NCBI RefSeq assembly: GCF_000959725.1
Contig: NZ_CP009323.1
Span: 3,348,001-3,412,000, forward strand
From: Burkholderia gladioli
Lineage (GTDB): Bacteria; Pseudomonadota; Gammaproteobacteria; Burkholderiales; Burkholderiaceae
DNA: 64,000 nt
Direction of reading: 5' to 3'
Under the pieces are notes generated by a model that saw only the letters and a list, made by a program, of their open reading frames with translations, did not search any database and was not told where the DNA came from. Of the stretch, positions 42,613 through 54,470 are shown one piece after another; the stretch's first letter is position 1; each line of letters begins with the position of its first letter. Made by a program: the position numbers and the translations under genes.

Positions 42613-44184
42613 TCAGTGTGCCGCCGAAGCCGCGGCGCTCGAATCGCCGCCGCCGCTGTTGGCCTTTTCCGGCTTGGTGATCCAGATCAGGCCGATCAGC
42701 ACCACGAAGATCGCGGCCGACAGGTAGAACAGGTCGTTGACGCCGAGCTGCGCGGCCTGCTGGGTTGCCATCTGGTTGATCAGGCCGTTGGCCTGCTGCT
42801 CGCTCAAGCCCAGGTTGCCCATCTGCGTGACGGTCTGGTTGAAGATCGGGTTGTAGACGTTGGCCTGCTCGACGATCTGCGCGTGATGGAAGTTGTTGCG
42901 ATGGTCCCAGGCGGTCTGGAAGATCGAGGTGCCGATCCCGCCGCACATGATCCGCACGAAGTTCGACAGGCCCGAGGCGGCCGGGATCCGGTGGCCCGGC
43001 AACCCCGACAGGGTGATCGACACCAGCGGGATGAAGAAGCCCGCCATCGCGATGCCCTGCACGAAGGTCGGCGCCATCAACGACCATTCGTCCACGCCCG
43101 TGGTATAGCGCGAGCGCATCCAGAAGCACAGCGCGAACACCAGGAACGCGGCCGTCGCGATATAGCGCGGATCGGTGCGCGGCAGGAACTTGCCGGTCAG
43201 GGGCGAGAGCAGGATCGCGAAGAAGCCGACCGGCGCCAGCACCAGCCCGGCGTCGGTCGCCGTGTAGCCGATCTGGGTCTGCAGCCACAGCGGCAGCAGC
43301 ACCAGGTTGCCGAAATAGAGCCCGTAGCCGATCGCCAGCGAGATCGTGCCGCCGGTGAAGTTGCGTTGCCGGAACAGCGACAGGTCGACCACCGGATGCT
43401 CGGCCGTCAGCTCCCAGATCACGAAGAACGCGAAGGCGATGATGGCGGTCAGCGCCAGCACCACGATGGTGGTCGAGGCGAACCAGTCGAGGTCCTTGCC
43501 CTTGTCGAGCATGACCTGCAGCGAGCCCACCCAGATCACCAGCAGGGCCAAGCCGACGCCGTCGATCGGCGCTTGGCGCGTCTGCGATTCGCGGCTGCGG
43601 TAGATCATCCAGGTGACGATCGCGGCGGCGATACCGACCGGGATGTTGACGTAGAAGATCCACGGCCAGGAGTAGTTGTCCGAGATCCAGCCGCCGAGAA
43701 TCGGGCCGGCCACCGGCGCGATCAGCGTTGTCATCGACCACAGCGCGAGCGCCATCGGCGCGCGTGCGCGTGGATAGCTCGACAGCAGCAGCGATTGCGA
43801 GAGCGGGATCATCGGGCCGGCTACCGCGCCCTGGATCACGCGCGATACCAGCAGGAAGGGCAGGCTCGGCGCCAGGCCGCAGAGCCAGGACGAGATCACG
43901 AACAGGATGATCGAGGCCAGGAACAGGCGCACCTGGCCGATCCGGTCGGTCAGCCAGCCGGTCAGCGGCACCGAGATCGCATTGGCCACCGCGAACGAGG
44001 TGATCACCCAGGTGCCCTGGTCCGAGGACACGCCGAGGTCGCCCGAGATGGTCGGGATCGCCACGTTCGCGATCGAGGTGTCGAGCACGTTCATGAACAC
44101 CGCGAGCGACACCGCGATCGTGCCGAGCACGAGCTGGCCGCCTTGCAGCGGCGGGTGGGGAGCGGGTGGTTGGGGCTGGGCCAT
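42613..44184 (-). CDS. emrB: EmrB-type MFS multidrug exporter (DHA2)
   Basis: The 523-aa product is a 14-segment DHA2-family drug:H+ antiporter: VFMNVLDTSIANVAIPTISG at the start (motif D-like), TSFAVANAISVPLTGWLTDR with GRIGQVR-type loop, and PMIPLSQSLLLSSYPRARAP. It works with the periplasmic adaptor EmrA and an outer-membrane channel to expel hydrophobic drugs. The start is 13 bases after the emrA stop, in the order OMF-emrA-emrB on the leftward strand. Confidence 0.9.
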   Translation of the reverse strand: MAQPQPPAPHPPLQGGQLVLGTIAVSLAVFMNVLDTSIANVAIPTISGDLGVSSDQGTWVITSFAVANAISVPLTGWLTDRIGQVRLFLASIILFVISSWLCGLAPSLPFLLVSRVIQGAVAGPMIPLSQSLLLSSYPRARAPMALALWSMTTLIAPVAGPILGGWISDNYSWPWIFYVNIPVGIAAAIVTWMIYRSRESQTRQAPIDGVGLALLVIWVGSLQVMLDKGKDLDWFASTTIVVLALTAIIAFAFFVIWELTAEHPVVDLSLFRQRNFTGGTISLAIGYGLYFGNLVLLPLWLQTQIGYTATDAGLVLAPVGFFAILLSPLTGKFLPRTDPRYIATAAFLVFALCFWMRSRYTTGVDEWSLMAPTFVQGIAMAGFFIPLVSITLSGLPGHRIPAASGLSNFVRIMCGGIGTSIFQTAWDHRNNFHHAQIVEQANVYNPIFNQTVTQMGNLGLSEQQANGLINQMATQQAAQLGVNDLFYLSAAIFVVLIGLIWITKPEKANSGGGDSSAAASAAH

Positions 44185-44197
44185 GAGCGCTCCGCGC

Positions 44198-45430
44198 TTA
44201 CATCAGGTTCGGCGCCGGGCGCGCGGCCGGCCTGGCCGAAGCGGGCGAGGCGGCACCGCGCGAGGACGTGGCGCCGGCGGCATTCTGCGCGATGATGCGG
44301 GCGATCTCGGCGTCGGCCTCGTCGCCGTACTTGGCGAACACGTCGGTCTGGTAGACCGTGTTCGGCACGTTGCCGAGCTGGCCGCCGTGATCGTCCTTGA
44401 TGTCGACGTCGACCTGCATCGAAAGGCCGATGCGCAACGGATGCTGCTCGAGCTCCTTCGGATCGATCACGATGCGCACCGGCAGGCGCTGCACCACCTT
44501 GATCCAGTTGCCGGTGGCGTTCTGCGCCGGCAGCAGCGAGAAGGCCGAGCCGGTGCCGGCCGAGAAGCCGACCACCTTGCCGTGGTACTTGACCGAGGAG
44601 CCGTAGATGTCGGCCGTCAGCTCGACCGGCTGGCCGATCCGCATGTGCGTGAGCTGGACTTCCTTGAAGTTGGCATCGACCCACACCGCGTTGAGCGGCA
44701 CCACCGACATCAGCGGCGAGCCCGGCGCGACGCGCTGGCCGACCTGCACCGAGCGCTTGGCGACGTAGCCCGTGACCGGCGCGGGCAGCGTGTTGCGCGC
44801 GTTGTTCAGGTAGGCGTCGCGCACCTTGGCGGCGGCGGCGAGCACGTTCGGGTGATCGGCGATGGTGGTGTTCGCGGTCAGCGCGCGGTTCGAGGCGAGC
44901 TGCTGCTGGGCGGCATCGACCGAGGCCTGCGCGGCCTTCACGGCGTCACGCGCGTGCGAGATCTCTTCCTGCGAGACCGCGCCGGTCTGTGCCACCGCGA
45001 GGCGCCGGCGCAGGTCGTCCTGCGCCTTCGACAGATCCGATTCGCGCAGCGCGACCTGGGCGCGATACTGGTCGTCGTTGACGAACAGGCCACGCACCTG
45101 GCGCACGGTCTGCGCCAGGTTGGCCTCGGCCTGCTGCAGCGCGACCTGCGCGTCGGCCGGGTCGAGCACCACCAGCGGCGCGCCGGCCGTGACGGTCTGC
45201 GTATCGTCGGCGTTCACGGCGATCACGGTGCCGGTGACCTGCGGCGTGATCTGCACCACGTTGCCGTTCACGTAGGCGTCATCGGTGCTCTCCCGGAAGC
45301 GCGCGACCAGGAAGTAGTAGAGCCCGTAGGCGATCGCGGCGATCAGGATGATGACGGCCAGCAGGGTCATCATCCGTTTGCGTTTCGCGTTGTTCGGCCG
45401 GGCGGCGGCGTTTTGCTGAGGGTCGCTCAT
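44198..45430 (-). CDS. emrA: EmrA-type membrane fusion adaptor (HlyD family)
   Basis: The 410-aa product has one N-terminal membrane segment (RMMTLLAVIILIAAIAYGLY), a lipoyl-type half (STDDAYVNGNVVQITPQVTG), a long coiled-coil hairpin (QAEANLAQTVRQVRGLFVND and AAQASVDAAQQQLASNRALT) and a second lipoyl half with a beta-barrel domain (LPAPVTGYVAKRSVQVGQRV). It links the inner pump to the outer-membrane channel. The gene lies between the OMF and emrB genes. Confidence 0.9.
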   Translation of the reverse strand: MSDPQQNAAARPNNAKRKRMMTLLAVIILIAAIAYGLYYFLVARFRESTDDAYVNGNVVQITPQVTGTVIAVNADDTQTVTAGAPLVVLDPADAQVALQQAEANLAQTVRQVRGLFVNDDQYRAQVALRESDLSKAQDDLRRRLAVAQTGAVSQEEISHARDAVKAAQASVDAAQQQLASNRALTANTTIADHPNVLAAAAKVRDAYLNNARNTLPAPVTGYVAKRSVQVGQRVAPGSPLMSVVPLNAVWVDANFKEVQLTHMRIGQPVELTADIYGSSVKYHGKVVGFSAGTGSAFSLLPAQNATGNWIKVVQRLPVRIVIDPKELEQHPLRIGLSMQVDVDIKDDHGGQLGNVPNTVYQTDVFAKYGDEADAEIARIIAQNAAGATSSRGAASPASARPAARPAPNLM

Positions 45431-45501
45431 GGCGAGGTTCTCCGTCGATTCTTGTCGGTGGTGCGAGTGGTGTCAGGCAGGTGCGGACGATGCGGCCGGC
45501 A

Positions 45502-47064
45502 TCAGTTCGCGGCCTGTTGCTGCGTGGCGGTCGCGGCCGGTGGCGGCGCATGTGCCGTCGTCGCGTCCCGGGCTGCCGCGTCCGCCGGTTTCTCCGGGGC
45601 GGCCGCGAGCGGTGTGCCGGTCGCGTCGAAGCCGCCGCCCAGCGACTTGATCAGGCCGATCTGCATGTCGCGGCGGCGCATCACCAGGTTGGTGACGGTC
45701 TGCTCGGCGCTCAGGCGGTTGATGTCGGCACTGAGCACCTGCAGTTGCGGCGAGAGGCCGGCCTTGTAGCGGATCACGGCGAGTTCGTAGGCGCGCGTCG
45801 ACGCGTCGAGCGCGCGCTGCGCATCGCCCATCTGCTTGTCGACGGCGCGGATCGTGGCGACCTGGGTGGCCACGTCGTTGAGCGCGCCGATCAGCGTCTG
45901 GTTGTAGTTCGCCACGCTCAGGTCGTAGTCGGCGTAGCTGCCGCGCAACTGCGCGCGCAGGGCGCCGCCGTAGAAGATCGGCAGGTGCACGGCCGGGCCG
46001 AACTGCGCCTGGCGACTCGCGAACTTCAGGAACTGGCCCCAGCCGAAGGCATCGAAACCGAAGCCCGCCGCGAGATTCACGTCGGGGAAGAACTCGGCCT
46101 TGGTTTCCTTCACGTCGGCGATGCGTGCCTCGACCTGCCAGCGCGCCGCGACGATGTCGGGGCGGCGCGAGACCAGGTCGGCGGGGATGTTGCCGGGCAG
46201 GTCGATGGCGCCGCCCGGCTTCAGCACCGGCATGGCGATCTGCAGGCCGCGGTCGGGCCCCTTGCCGAGCAGGGCGGCGAGCTGGTAGCGCACCGTGGTG
46301 ATCTGGCCGTCCAGTTCGGACAGCGAGGACTGGCTGGTCGCCACGTTGCCGCGCGCGGTCTGCCGTTCGACATTGGTATCGAGCCCGGCGCCGACGCGGC
46401 CCTCGGTGATCTTGCCGACCGTCTCGCGATTGCCGATCTCGCGCTGGGCGATATCGCGCAGCGCATAGAGTTGGGCGAGCTGGTTGTAGGTGCGCGCGAT
46501 CGAGGTGGCGAGCGTGATGCGCGCCTGCTGGAACTCCGCCTGCGCGGCCTTCTGCTGCGAGACCGCCGATTTCAGCTTTTCACGGTTCTTGCCCCAGAGG
46601 TCGAGCTCCCACGAGGCGCTGAGCAGTGCGTTGTTCTCGCTGAACCAGCTGCCGCCATAGGGGGGCGGAAACAGTCCGTTTCCCGAGTAGAGTTCGCGGG
46701 TCCAGGAATAGCTGCCCTCGACCTTCGGGAACAGGGTGGCGCGCGAGGACTGGATATAGGCCGAGGCCTTGGCCAGGCGCGCCTGGGCCTGGGCGATGCT
46801 CGGATTGTCCTCGAGCGCCTCGTCGATCAGCTTCGGCAATTGCGGATCGCCGAACTGGCTCGCCCAGTCGAGCGCCGGCCAGTGGCCGCCTTCGGCGGGC
46901 AGGCTCTGGGTGCTGTCGAATTGCGATTCGGGCGCGATCCGCTTGTCGCTGTGGATGCCCATGTAGTTGGCGCAGCCGGCCAGCGCGATGGCGGCGATGG
47001 CCGCCGCCAGCGTGCCGCGCATCGGCCGGACAGCGGCCCCCGACCCTGGATGAATGGTGGACAT
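45502..47064 (-). CDS. NodT-type outer-membrane efflux lipoprotein (OMF)
   Basis: The 520-aa product has a lipoprotein signal (RGTLAAAIAAIALAGC, Cys31) and the repeated OEP domains of TolC-like channels: NPSIAQAQARLAKASAYIQS, SWELDLWGKNREKLKSAVSQ, and the second half with RRPDIVAARWQVEARIADVK. NodT-type channels form the outer-membrane duct of tripartite pumps. The start at 47064 has an AAGGA site; the open frame extends 27 bases further upstream. The C-terminus is a Pro/Ala/Thr tail. Confidence 0.88.
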   Translation of the reverse strand: MSTIHPGSGAAVRPMRGTLAAAIAAIALAGCANYMGIHSDKRIAPESQFDSTQSLPAEGGHWPALDWASQFGDPQLPKLIDEALEDNPSIAQAQARLAKASAYIQSSRATLFPKVEGSYSWTRELYSGNGLFPPPYGGSWFSENNALLSASWELDLWGKNREKLKSAVSQQKAAQAEFQQARITLATSIARTYNQLAQLYALRDIAQREIGNRETVGKITEGRVGAGLDTNVERQTARGNVATSQSSLSELDGQITTVRYQLAALLGKGPDRGLQIAMPVLKPGGAIDLPGNIPADLVSRRPDIVAARWQVEARIADVKETKAEFFPDVNLAAGFGFDAFGWGQFLKFASRQAQFGPAVHLPIFYGGALRAQLRGSYADYDLSVANYNQTLIGALNDVATQVATIRAVDKQMGDAQRALDASTRAYELAVIRYKAGLSPQLQVLSADINRLSAEQTVTNLVMRRRDMQIGLIKSLGGGFDATGTPLAAAPEKPADAAARDATTAHAPPPAATATQQQAAN

Positions 47065-47115
47065 TGCAAGGATTTCCTTATGTCGATCCATTGAAAATTA
47101 TTGTTATGGCACGGT

Positions 47116-47625
47116 TTATTGGGCGGAGCCGGCCGGGTTGCCGGTGCCGCCGTCGCCGCAGTAATTGCTGAGAATCCGCCGCAGCATGCTTTTCAGGAAG
47201 CCGACTTCCTCCGGCGTGAAGCCGTTCAGCAACTGGTCGAGCACGCTGATGAAGATCTCCGGCATCCGCTCGGCCAGCTCGCGCCCTTCGTCGGTCAATT
47301 CGAGCCGCACCACCCGGCGGTCCTCGTGGCTGCGCACGCGCGACAGCAGCCCGCGCTTCTCGACACGGTCGAGCAGCCGTGTGACGGCGCTGGCATCGAT
47401 CGCGTATTCACGCGCCAGCTCGGCGGCCGTCGAGCATTTTCCAACCGCCAGCATGAACAGCATGCTGGCCTGGGTGCCGGTGATGCCGAGCTCGGTCTGG
47501 GTGCGCTGCGTGACGAGGTTGGTCATCAGCGAGCGCACGCGCGACAGCAGGTAGCCGACGCTGTCGTTGATCGGATAGGCCGACAGCGACAGGCCGCGGG
47601 CGGAGGAAGAGGTGGAATCCGGCAT
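47116..47625 (-). CDS. MarR-family regulator of the efflux operon
   Basis: The 169-aa product is a MarR winged-helix regulator: LGITGTQASMLFMLAVGKCS, TAAELAREYAIDASAVTRLL (recognition helix) and DRVEKRGLLSRVRSHEDRRV with the DRR wing. It is the first gene of the leftward OMF-emrA-emrB operon, and by analogy with EmrR would repress it until a drug or phenolic ligand binds. Candidate operators lie in its promoter (47643-47687). Confidence 0.88.
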   Translation of the reverse strand: MPDSTSSSARGLSLSAYPINDSVGYLLSRVRSLMTNLVTQRTQTELGITGTQASMLFMLAVGKCSTAAELAREYAIDASAVTRLLDRVEKRGLLSRVRSHEDRRVVRLELTDEGRELAERMPEIFISVLDQLLNGFTPEEVGFLKSMLRRILSNYCGDGGTGNPAGSAQ

Positions 47626-47642
47626 AGTCTCTGATTCTGCAA

Positions 47643-47687
47643 TAGTTGACTAGGCAGCAGTATAGGCGTGCTTGATTGCCGCGGCAA
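47643..47687 (-). promoter_or_regulatory. Promoter and operators of the marR-emr operon
   Basis: Read leftward, a TTGCCG -35 (47687-47682) and TATACT -10 (47664-47659) are 17 bases apart, so transcription starts near 47652. The -35 lies in a perfect 12-base palindrome TTGCCGCGGCAA (47676-47687). A second element, TAGTTGACTA (47643-47652, an imperfect palindrome), covers the start site. Both are well placed for repression by the MarR protein. Confidence 0.6.
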
Positions 47688-47844
47688 ATAATGAACCGCC
47701 GTGACGACGCGGGCAATCGGGGCCGATACGTAGACGGGCGGCCGGCGAATCGGGGAAGGGCGGCGATCGAGGGGCCGGAATGGCGCCGGCGCGACAGTCA
47801 GTGTGCACCGCAGCGAAAGCTCGGTTCGCGACATCCCGGCGTGC

Positions 47845-47850
47845 TATAAT
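47845..47850 (+). promoter_or_regulatory. typA promoter -10
   Basis: A perfect TATAAT stands about 100 bases before typA. The upstream region has no strong -35, with TCGGTT about 17 bases away at best. The start site would be near 47857. Confidence 0.5.
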
Positions 47851-47881
47851 CCCAGGCTTTCCAGGATGCAATAAGCAGCAG

Positions 47882-47915
47882 CGCGCGTGAGGCACGACCA
47901 TCCACGCGCGTTTTT
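47882..47915 (+). terminator. Attenuator-like terminator in typA leader
   Basis: CGCGCGTG (47882-47889) pairs with CACGCGCG (47903-47910) and is followed by T5, between the promoter and the typA start codon. This would end transcription in the leader unless disrupted. Confidence 0.65.
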
Positions 47916-47951
47916 GCGTGTCCGATCATCAGGTTTCGATTTCAGGTTTCT

Positions 47952-49772
<1,821 letters not shown>

Positions 49773-49812
49773 GCCTTTCTCTAGCCCTGGCCCTGCCTCG
49801 GAAAGAATCCAG

Positions 49813-49838
49813 AAAAGCCGCCTCCGGGCGGCTTTTTT
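49813..49838 (+). terminator. typA terminator
   Basis: AAGCCGCC (49815-49822) and GGCGGCTT (49827-49834) with a TCCG loop are followed by T tract, 40 bases after the typA stop. Confidence 0.85.
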
Positions 49839-50104
49839 GCGTCCTGCCGACCGCGCCTCGTAAAACACTATTACGAGTCCTGTCAAAATCGGGGCCATTT
49901 GTCGCGAAAGCCCGCCGCGACGGGCTTCGAGGGTGCGACATTGTGACCTTCGTTGGTGCGTATTGTGATATGCTGCGCGCACGCAAGTTTTAGGTCCTTC
50001 CAAGCAAGACTTGATTCGCGCAATCCGCTAAACGGTCAGGCCGTGTCGCGGAAGGTTGAGTAACCCGCTATTTCTCGAGAAGCTCGAAGAAAGGTGAGCG
50101 TAAA
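49839..50104 (+). promoter_or_regulatory. sucA upstream region with extended -10
   Basis: No gene is visible in this stretch. An extended -10 element TGATATGCT lies at 49966-49974, and transcription from it would give a sucA leader of about 125 bases. The -35 region is weak. Confidence 0.4.
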
Positions 50105-52975
50105 ATGTCAGATGTAATGAAGCAGTTCCAGCTGAACTCCTATCTGTTCGGCGGCAATGCTTCGTATGTAGAAGAACTGTACGAAGCCTACCTGGACAAC
50201 CCGGCATCGGTGCCGGACAACTGGCGCGAGTATTTCGACGCGCTGCAGAACGTGCCGGCTACGGATGGTTCGAACGCGAACGACGTCGCCCACTTTCCGA
50301 TCGTCGAATCCTTTGCCCAGCGCGCCAAGGCCAATGCCTTCATCCCGCGCGACAGCGGCAATGCCGGCAATCTGGCCACCGCGCGCAAGCAGGTGCACGT
50401 CCAGACCCTGATCAGCGCCTATCGCTTCCTCGGCTCGCAATGGGCCAATCTCGATCCCCTGAAGCGTCGCGAGCGCCCCGCGATCCCCGAGCTCGAACCC
50501 GCGTTCTACGACTTCTCCGAGGCCGACCTCGACCAGACGTTCAGCGCCAGCAACCTGTATTTCGGTTTCGAGCAGGCTTCGCTGCGTGACATCGTCAAGT
50601 CGCTGCGCGACACGTATTGCGGCACGATCGGCGCCGAGTACATGTACATCGGCGATCCGGAGCAGAAGCGCTGGTGGCAGGAGCGTCTCGAGTCGACGCG
50701 CGCCACGCCGAACTTCACGGCCGACAAGAAGAAGCACGTGCTGAACCGCCTGACGGCCGCCGAAGGCCTCGAGCGCTACCTGCACACCAAGTACGTCGGC
50801 CAGAAGCGCTTCTCGCTCGAAGGCGGCGAAAGCTTCATCGCGGCGATGGACGAAGTGGTCCAGCATTCGGGTTCGAAGGGCGTGCAGGAAATCGTCATCG
50901 GCATGGCCCACCGTGGCCGCCTGAACGTGCTGGTCAATACGCTCGGCAAGATGCCGGCCGACCTGTTCGCCGAATTCGAAGGCAAGCACGTCGACGACCT
51001 GCCGGCCGGCGACGTGAAGTACCACAAGGGCTTCTCGTCGGACATCGCCACCGAAGGCGGCCCGGTCCACCTGTCGCTCGCGTTCAACCCCTCGCACCTG
51101 GAAATCGTCAACCCGGTGGTCGAAGGTTCGGCCAAGGCCCGGATGGACCGTCGCGGCGACGCCGACGGCCTGCAGGTGCTGCCGGTGCAGATCCACGGCG
51201 ACGCGGCCTTCGCGGGCCAGGGCGTGGTGATGGAAACGCTGAACCTGGCGCAGACGCGCGGTTACGGCACGCACGGCACGCTGCACATCGTCATCAACAA
51301 CCAGATCGGCTTCACCACCTCGGACCCGCGCGACGCGCGTTCGACGCTGTACTGCACCGACGTGGTCAAGATGATCGAGGCGCCGGTGCTGCACGTGAAC
51401 GGCGACGATCCGGAAGCGGTGGTGCTCGCGGTGCAGATCGCGATCGACTATCGCATGCAGTTCCACAAGGATGTCGTGATCGACATCGTCTGCTTCCGCA
51501 AGCTCGGCCACAACGAGCAGGACACGCCGGCGGTCACGCAGCCGCTGATGTACAAGAAGATCGCGCAGCACCCGGGTACCCGCGCGCTGTACGCCGAGAA
51601 GCTGGTGCAGCAGGGCGTGATCACCGCCGAGCAGGGCGACGAGTTCGTCAAGGCCTATCGCAAGGCGATGGACGACGGCCACCACACGGTCGATCCGGTG
51701 CTCTCGAACTACAAGAGCAAGTACGCGGTCGACTGGGTGCCGTTCCTGAACCGCAAGTGGACCGACGCGGCCGACACGGCCGTGCCGCTGGCCGAGCTGA
51801 AGCGTCTCGGCGAGCGCATCACCACGGTGCCGGAGAACTTCAAGGTCCACCCGCTGGTCGAGCGCGTGATCAACGACCGCCGCAAGATGGCCCAGGGCGA
51901 TCAACCGCTCGACTGGGGCATGGGCGAGCACCTCGCGTTCGCCTCGCTGGTCGCATCGGGCTACGCCGTGCGACTGACCGGCCAGGATTCGGGCCGGGGC
52001 ACCTTCACGCACCGCCACGCGGTGCTGCACGACCAGAACCGCGAGCGCTGGAACGACGGCACCTACGTGCCGCTGCAGAACATCTCGGAAGGCCAGGCGA
52101 ACTTCACGGTGATCGACTCGGTGCTGTCGGAAGAAGCGGTGCTCGGCTTCGAGTACGGCTACTCGACCGCCGAACCGAACACGCTGGTGCTGTGGGAAGC
52201 GCAGTTCGGCGACTTCGTGAATGGCGCGCAGGTGGTGATCGACCAGTTCATCTCCTCGGGTGAAGTGAAGTGGGGCCGCGTCTCGGGCCTGACGATGCTG
52301 CTGCCGCACGGCTACGAAGGCCAGGGTCCGGAGCACTCGTCCACGCGTATCGAGCGTTTCCTGCAGATGTGCGCGGATCACAACATGCAGGTGGTCCAGC
52401 CGACCACCCCCGCGCAGATCTTCCACCTGCTGCGTCGCCAGATGATCCGCCTGTTCCGCAAGCCGCTGATCGTCGCCACGCCGAAGTCGCTGCTGCGCCA
52501 CAAGGAAGCGGTCTCGGACCTGTCGGAACTGGCCAAGGGTTCGTTCCAACCGGTACTCGGCGAAACCGACCAGTCGATCGACGCGAAGAAGGTCAAGCGC
52601 GTGCTGGCCTGCTCGGGCCGCGTGTATTACGACCTGGTCGCGCATCGCCGCGAAGCGAAGGCGAACGACGTGGCGATTATCCGGATCGAGCAACTCTATC
52701 CGTTCGCGCACAAGCAGTTCGAAGCGGAACTGAAGAAGTACGACAACGCGACCGAAGTGGTCTGGGTGCAGGACGAGCCGCAGAATCAGGGCCCGTGGTT
52801 CTACATCGAACACCACCTGAAGGAAGGCATGAAGGAAGGGCAGAAGCTCGCGTACAGCGGCCGCCCGGCTTCCGCCTCGCCGGCGGTCGGTTACTACGCG
52901 AAGCACTACGAGCAGCAGAAGGCCCTGATCGAAGGGGCATTCGGCCGCCTGAAGAGCGCGTCGATCGCAAAATAA
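50105..52975 (+). CDS. sucA: 2-oxoglutarate dehydrogenase E1 component
   Basis: The 956-aa product has the N-terminal E1o subunit-binding helix ([40 protein letters not shown]), the ThDP-binding domain with [20 protein letters not shown] and the Mg/ThDP site around [11 protein letters not shown], and the pyrimidine-binding domain with [20 protein letters not shown]. It decarboxylates 2-oxoglutarate and passes the succinyl group to E2. The operon order sucA-sucB-lpdA is intact. Confidence 0.96.
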   Translation: MSDVMKQFQLNSYLFGGNASYVEELYEAYLDNPASVPDNWREYFDALQNVPATDGSNANDVAHFPIVESFAQRAKANAFIPRDSGNAGNLATARKQVHVQTLISAYRFLGSQWANLDPLKRRERPAIPELEPAFYDFSEADLDQTFSASNLYFGFEQASLRDIVKSLRDTYCGTIGAEYMYIGDPEQKRWWQERLESTRATPNFTADKKKHVLNRLTAAEGLERYLHTKYVGQKRFSLEGGESFIAAMDEVVQHSGSKGVQEIVIGMAHRGRLNVLVNTLGKMPADLFAEFEGKHVDDLPAGDVKYHKGFSSDIATEGGPVHLSLAFNPSHLEIVNPVVEGSAKARMDRRGDADGLQVLPVQIHGDAAFAGQGVVMETLNLAQTRGYGTHGTLHIVINNQIGFTTSDPRDARSTLYCTDVVKMIEAPVLHVNGDDPEAVVLAVQIAIDYRMQFHKDVVIDIVCFRKLGHNEQDTPAVTQPLMYKKIAQHPGTRALYAEKLVQQGVITAEQGDEFVKAYRKAMDDGHHTVDPVLSNYKSKYAVDWVPFLNRKWTDAADTAVPLAELKRLGERITTVPENFKVHPLVERVINDRRKMAQGDQPLDWGMGEHLAFASLVASGYAVRLTGQDSGRGTFTHRHAVLHDQNRERWNDGTYVPLQNISEGQANFTVIDSVLSEEAVLGFEYGYSTAEPNTLVLWEAQFGDFVNGAQVVIDQFISSGEVKWGRVSGLTMLLPHGYEGQGPEHSSTRIERFLQMCADHNMQVVQPTTPAQIFHLLRRQMIRLFRKPLIVATPKSLLRHKEAVSDLSELAKGSFQPVLGETDQSIDAKKVKRVLACSGRVYYDLVAHRREAKANDVAIIRIEQLYPFAHKQFEAELKKYDNATEVVWVQDEPQNQGPWFYIEHHLKEGMKEGQKLAYSGRPASASPAVGYYAKHYEQQKALIEGAFGRLKSASIAK

Positions 52976-52988
52976 GCGGACCTCACGA

Positions 52989-53020
52989 ACCGGGAGCGCG
53001 CCAGGCGCGTTCCCGGTTTG
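52989..53020 (+). other. Intercistronic hairpin between sucA and sucB
   Basis: AACCGGGAGCGCG and CGCGTTCCCGGTT can pair with a CCAGG loop, with no T-rich tail beyond two Ts. It may protect or partially end the sucA part of the mRNA. Confidence 0.5.
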
Positions 53021-53102
53021 TCTCGTCGCGCGCGGCAACGCGAGCGCGAGCCAGGCCGCAGGATCCCGACATTACCCAGATCAAGCATCCAGGAATCAAG
53101 TC

Positions 53103-54383
53103 ATGGCTATCGTAGAAGTCAAAGTCCCCCAGCTTTCCGAATCGGTTTCGGAAGCCACCATGCTGCAGTGGAAGAAGAAGCCCGGCGAGGCGGTCGCGCA
53201 GGATGAAATCCTGATCGAACTCGAGACCGACAAGGTCGTGCTGGAAGTGCCGGCACCGGCAGCCGGCGTGCTGTCGCAAGTGCTGCAGAACGACGGCGAC
53301 ACGGTCGTCGCCGACCAGGTGATCGCCACCATCGACACCGAGGCGAAGGCCGGTGCCGTGGCCGCCGCCGCCGGCGAAGCCGAAGTGCGTCCGGCCCCGG
53401 CGCCGGTCGCGGTGGAAGCCGCGCCGGCCGCGCAAGCGGCTGCCGCCTCGGGCTCGAGCAACACCACGGCTTCGCCGGCCGCAGCCAAGCTGCTGGCCGA
53501 GAAGGGCGTCGATCCGAGCCAGGTCTCGGGCACCGGCCGCGACGGCCGCATCACCAAGGGCGACGCGCTGGGCGCCAACGCCACGCCGGTGAAGGCTGCC
53601 TCGGCGCCGGCCGCCGCGCCGAAGAAGGCCGCCGCGCTGCCGGACGTCAAGGTGCCGGCCTCGGCCACCACCTGGCTGAACGATCGTCCGGAACAACGCG
53701 TGCCGATGTCGCGCCTGCGCGCGCGTATCGCCGAGCGTCTGCTCGAGTCGCAGCAGACCAACGCGATCCTGACGACCTTCAACGAAGTCAACATGCAGCC
53801 GGTCATGGACCTGCGCGCGAAGTACAAGGACAAGTTCGAGAAGGAACACGGCGTGAAGCTCGGCTTCATGTCCTTCTTCGTCAAGGCGGCGGTCCACGCG
53901 CTGAAGAAGTTCCCGCTGGTGAACGCGTCGATCGACGGCAACGACATCGTCTATCACGGCTACTTCGACATCGGTATCGCGGTCGGTTCGCCGCGCGGCC
54001 TGGTGGTGCCGATCCTGCGCAATGCCGATCAGCTGAGCCTGGCCGACATCGAGAAGAAGATCGCCGAATTCGGTCAGAAGGCCAAGGACGGCAAGCTGTC
54101 GATCGAGGAAATGACGGGCGGTACCTTCTCGATCTCGAACGGCGGCGTGTTCGGCTCGATGCTGTCGACGCCGATCATCAACCCGCCGCAGTCGGCGATC
54201 CTCGGCGTGCACGCCACCAAGGAGCGCCCGGTGGTCGAGAACGGCCAGATCGTGATTCGCCCGATCAACTACCTCGCGCTGTCGTATGACCACCGGATCA
54301 TCGACGGCCGCGAAGCGGTGCTTTCGCTGGTCGCCATGAAGGACGCGCTGGAAGATCCGGCGCGCCTGCTGCTCGACCTGTAA
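53103..54383 (+). CDS. sucB: 2-oxoglutarate dehydrogenase E2 (dihydrolipoyl succinyltransferase)
   Basis: The 426-aa product has one lipoyl domain (lysine in [12 protein letters not shown]), an Ala/Pro linker, the E1/E3-binding domain ([33 protein letters not shown]) and the catalytic domain ending with [20 protein letters not shown], which includes the catalytic His and Asp. It transfers succinyl to CoA and forms the core of the complex. Confidence 0.96.
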   Translation: MAIVEVKVPQLSESVSEATMLQWKKKPGEAVAQDEILIELETDKVVLEVPAPAAGVLSQVLQNDGDTVVADQVIATIDTEAKAGAVAAAAGEAEVRPAPAPVAVEAAPAAQAAAASGSSNTTASPAAAKLLAEKGVDPSQVSGTGRDGRITKGDALGANATPVKAASAPAAAPKKAAALPDVKVPASATTWLNDRPEQRVPMSRLRARIAERLLESQQTNAILTTFNEVNMQPVMDLRAKYKDKFEKEHGVKLGFMSFFVKAAVHALKKFPLVNASIDGNDIVYHGYFDIGIAVGSPRGLVVPILRNADQLSLADIEKKIAEFGQKAKDGKLSIEEMTGGTFSISNGGVFGSMLSTPIINPPQSAILGVHATKERPVVENGQIVIRPINYLALSYDHRIIDGREAVLSLVAMKDALEDPARLLLDL

Positions 54384-54470
54384 GCCCAGCCTTTCCCGCA
54401 TTGAATCGCCCAGGTCGCGCGGCGCACGCAGGACGTGCCGCCGCGCGCGGGGCAACAGAGAAGGATAGTC

